NCBI GenBank assembly: GCA_030839105.1 | Contig: JAUZEI010000127.1 | Location: 1 to 7,470 of the forward strand | Source of the DNA: Actinomycetota bacterium | GTDB taxonomy: Bacteria; Actinomycetota; Acidimicrobiia; IMCC26256; PALSA-610 | Length of the DNA: 7,470 nucleotides | Direction: 5' to 3' | Shown here: one piece after another, positions 6,623 through 7,470 of the stretch | Layout of the letters: each line of letters starts with the position of its first letter | Numbering within the stretch: position 1 is the first letter of the stretch | The notes under the pieces: generated by a model | What the model saw: only the letters and a program-made list of their open reading frames with translations | Told to the model about the DNA's origin: nothing | Database searches by the model: none | Program-made: the position numbers and the translations under genes

Positions 6623-7470
6623 GGCGTGGCGGGGAGATCGATGCGGGCGAGCCACAAGCCCGGGGCGACGAGCTCCGCCTCCGTGGGCACCATCGATTCG
6701 TCCGACCAGAGCCGATTGAGCTGGTCGAGGGAGCCGTCGCTGCGTTCCATCACGCCGCGGCAGAACGCGACGCCGGTCTCGTAGTGCCCCCGGTCGAGTT
6801 CGAGGCCGAGGAGGCGGTCGACGAAGCCGGTGGCGTCGCCACGCTCGAGGCGATGCCGGCGCAGAGCCTCGTCGAGCCGTCCGTGGGCGGTGACCATGCG
6901 CTCGCCGAGCGATTCGACAACGACGTCGGTGTAGCCCTCGAGGACCGACACGAACCTCTGCAGCTCGGCGAGGAGCGGCGCCTGGCGCTCGCTGCGCATC
7001 GCGCCGAGCAGCACGTCGGGGTCGGCGAGCCGCGCGATCGCCTCCATCGACGACGGATCCGACGGGTCGAGGCCGCCGAACTGACTTTCCATCGCCTCCG
7101 TCTGTACCTCGTACGCGTTCACGTACGCGGACGCGCTCCGCAGCAGCCGTTCACGCACCCAGGGCACGGAGCGCTGCGCGCCGTGGACGACCTCGCGCAA
7201 TGCCAGGGCGTAGCGCAGCTCGTCGACGGGCAGCGACCATTCCTCGGCGAAAGCATCGACGTTGCGGGCCGCGAACAACAGGGTGGGCGGTCCGTCGAGC
7301 GGGAGCGGAAGGTCGTACTGGCCGAGTGCGCCGTGCGCGAGCAGCCCGATCATCGAACCGGCCCAGCCGCCGAGGAGGAGCGGCATCATCATGGAGAACA
7401 ACATGTCCGGGCTGAAGGTGGCGGCGGCGACGGCCGGATCGACCGGGGCGTCGTCGGAATCGGTGCGCCC
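6619..7470 (-). CDS. Zincin_2/DUF2342-like protein (N-terminus beyond right edge)
   Basis: 283 residues are visible and the frame is open at the window edge, so the N-terminus is missing. A short hydrophobic, glycine-rich segment (MLFSMMMPLLLGGWAGSMIG, starting at 7404) leads into GALGQYDLPLP, a signature I associate with the actinobacterial DUF2342/zincin_2 family (predicted zinc-dependent metalloprotease-like proteins, including a branch named for F420 biosynthesis association). The helix expected to carry HExxH reads ALREVVHGAQRSVPWVRERL: the glutamate and second histidine remain but the first histidine is arginine. The C-terminal half is helical and acidic and ends near LWLARIDLPATP. Its stop overlaps the dehydrogenase start (GTGA), so the two are translationally linked. 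Enzyme activity is doubtful from the motif; a structural or binding role is possible. The family call is from remembered signatures, not a search. Confidence 0.68.
   Translation of the reverse strand, partial: GRTDSDDAPVDPAVAAATFSPDMLFSMMMPLLLGGWAGSMIGLLAHGALGQYDLPLPLDGPPTLLFAARNVDAFAEEWSLPVDELRYALALREVVHGAQRSVPWVRERLLRSASAYVNAYEVQTEAMESQFGGLDPSDPSSMEAIARLADPDVLLGAMRSERQAPLLAELQRFVSVLEGYTDVVVESLGERMVTAHGRLDEALRRHRLERGDATGFVDRLLGLELDRGHYETGVAFCRGVMERSDGSLDQLNRLWSDESMVPTEAELVAPGLWLARIDLPATP

Noticed and set aside
6623..6655. Longer ATG start for the dehydrogenase (11 extra residues)
   Set aside because: It would overlap the upstream gene by 37 bases and add a basic, non-conserved leader before the Rossmann strand. 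The GTG at 6622 has the GTGA overlap geometry also seen between CHAD and Nudix.
1..7470. CRISPR array, tRNA, rRNA, insertion sequence, toxin-antitoxin or phage-defence genes
   Set aside because: No regularly spaced repeats, tRNA-like cloverleaf sequence, transposase or paired small genes were seen by eye. Coding genes fill nearly the whole window.

Overview
This 7,470-base window is GC-rich chromosomal DNA with tightly packed genes. GTG starts overlap upstream stops by four bases, and Shine-Dalgarno sites are weak or absent. Together with the gene families present (a MutT1-type Nudix protein beside ppk, an Eis-type acetyltransferase and a DUF2342/zincin_2-type protein), this points to an actinomycete-like bacterium (Actinomycetota). 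I cannot place it more precisely from the sequence alone. There are seven protein-coding genes, two of them cut by the window edges. I saw no rRNA, tRNA, CRISPR array, insertion sequence or phage gene.

Region 1 (1-3277, minus strand) is a compact polyphosphate/nucleotide-phosphate operon read right to left. It holds ppk (polyphosphate kinase 1), a CHAD-domain protein three bases downstream, and a MutT1-like Nudix hydrolase whose GTG start overlaps the CHAD stop by four bases and which runs off the left edge. PPK1 makes polyphosphate, CHAD domains bind it, and Nudix enzymes of this type cleave nucleoside phosphates, so the three probably share regulation and physiology. A -10-like hexamer ending six bases before the ppk ATG suggests a leaderless transcript.

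Region 2 (3278-3389) is a 112-base divergent intergenic region that must carry promoters in both directions.

Region 3 (3390-5837, plus strand) is a two-gene unit: a 12-helix MFS exporter-like protein followed nine bases later by an Eis-type GNAT acetyltransferase. The pairing looks like modification plus efflux of a cationic compound, but the substrate is unknown.

Region 4 (5838-5890) is a 53-base gap between convergent genes. It holds two tandem CCGATCGG palindromes that can fold into a perfect 8-bp hairpin.

Region 5 (5891-7470, minus strand) contains a zincin_2/DUF2342-like protein cut by the right edge, followed with a four-base overlap by a 3-hydroxyacyl-CoA dehydrogenase-family protein that ends about 40 residues early for its family. 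The zincin-like protein has R-E-V-V-H where a metalloprotease would have H-E-x-x-H. Most of the window is ordinary actinobacterial housekeeping or accessory sequence. The items most worth a second look are the polyphosphate operon, the short dehydrogenase and the altered zincin motif. I found no convincing wholly new system.
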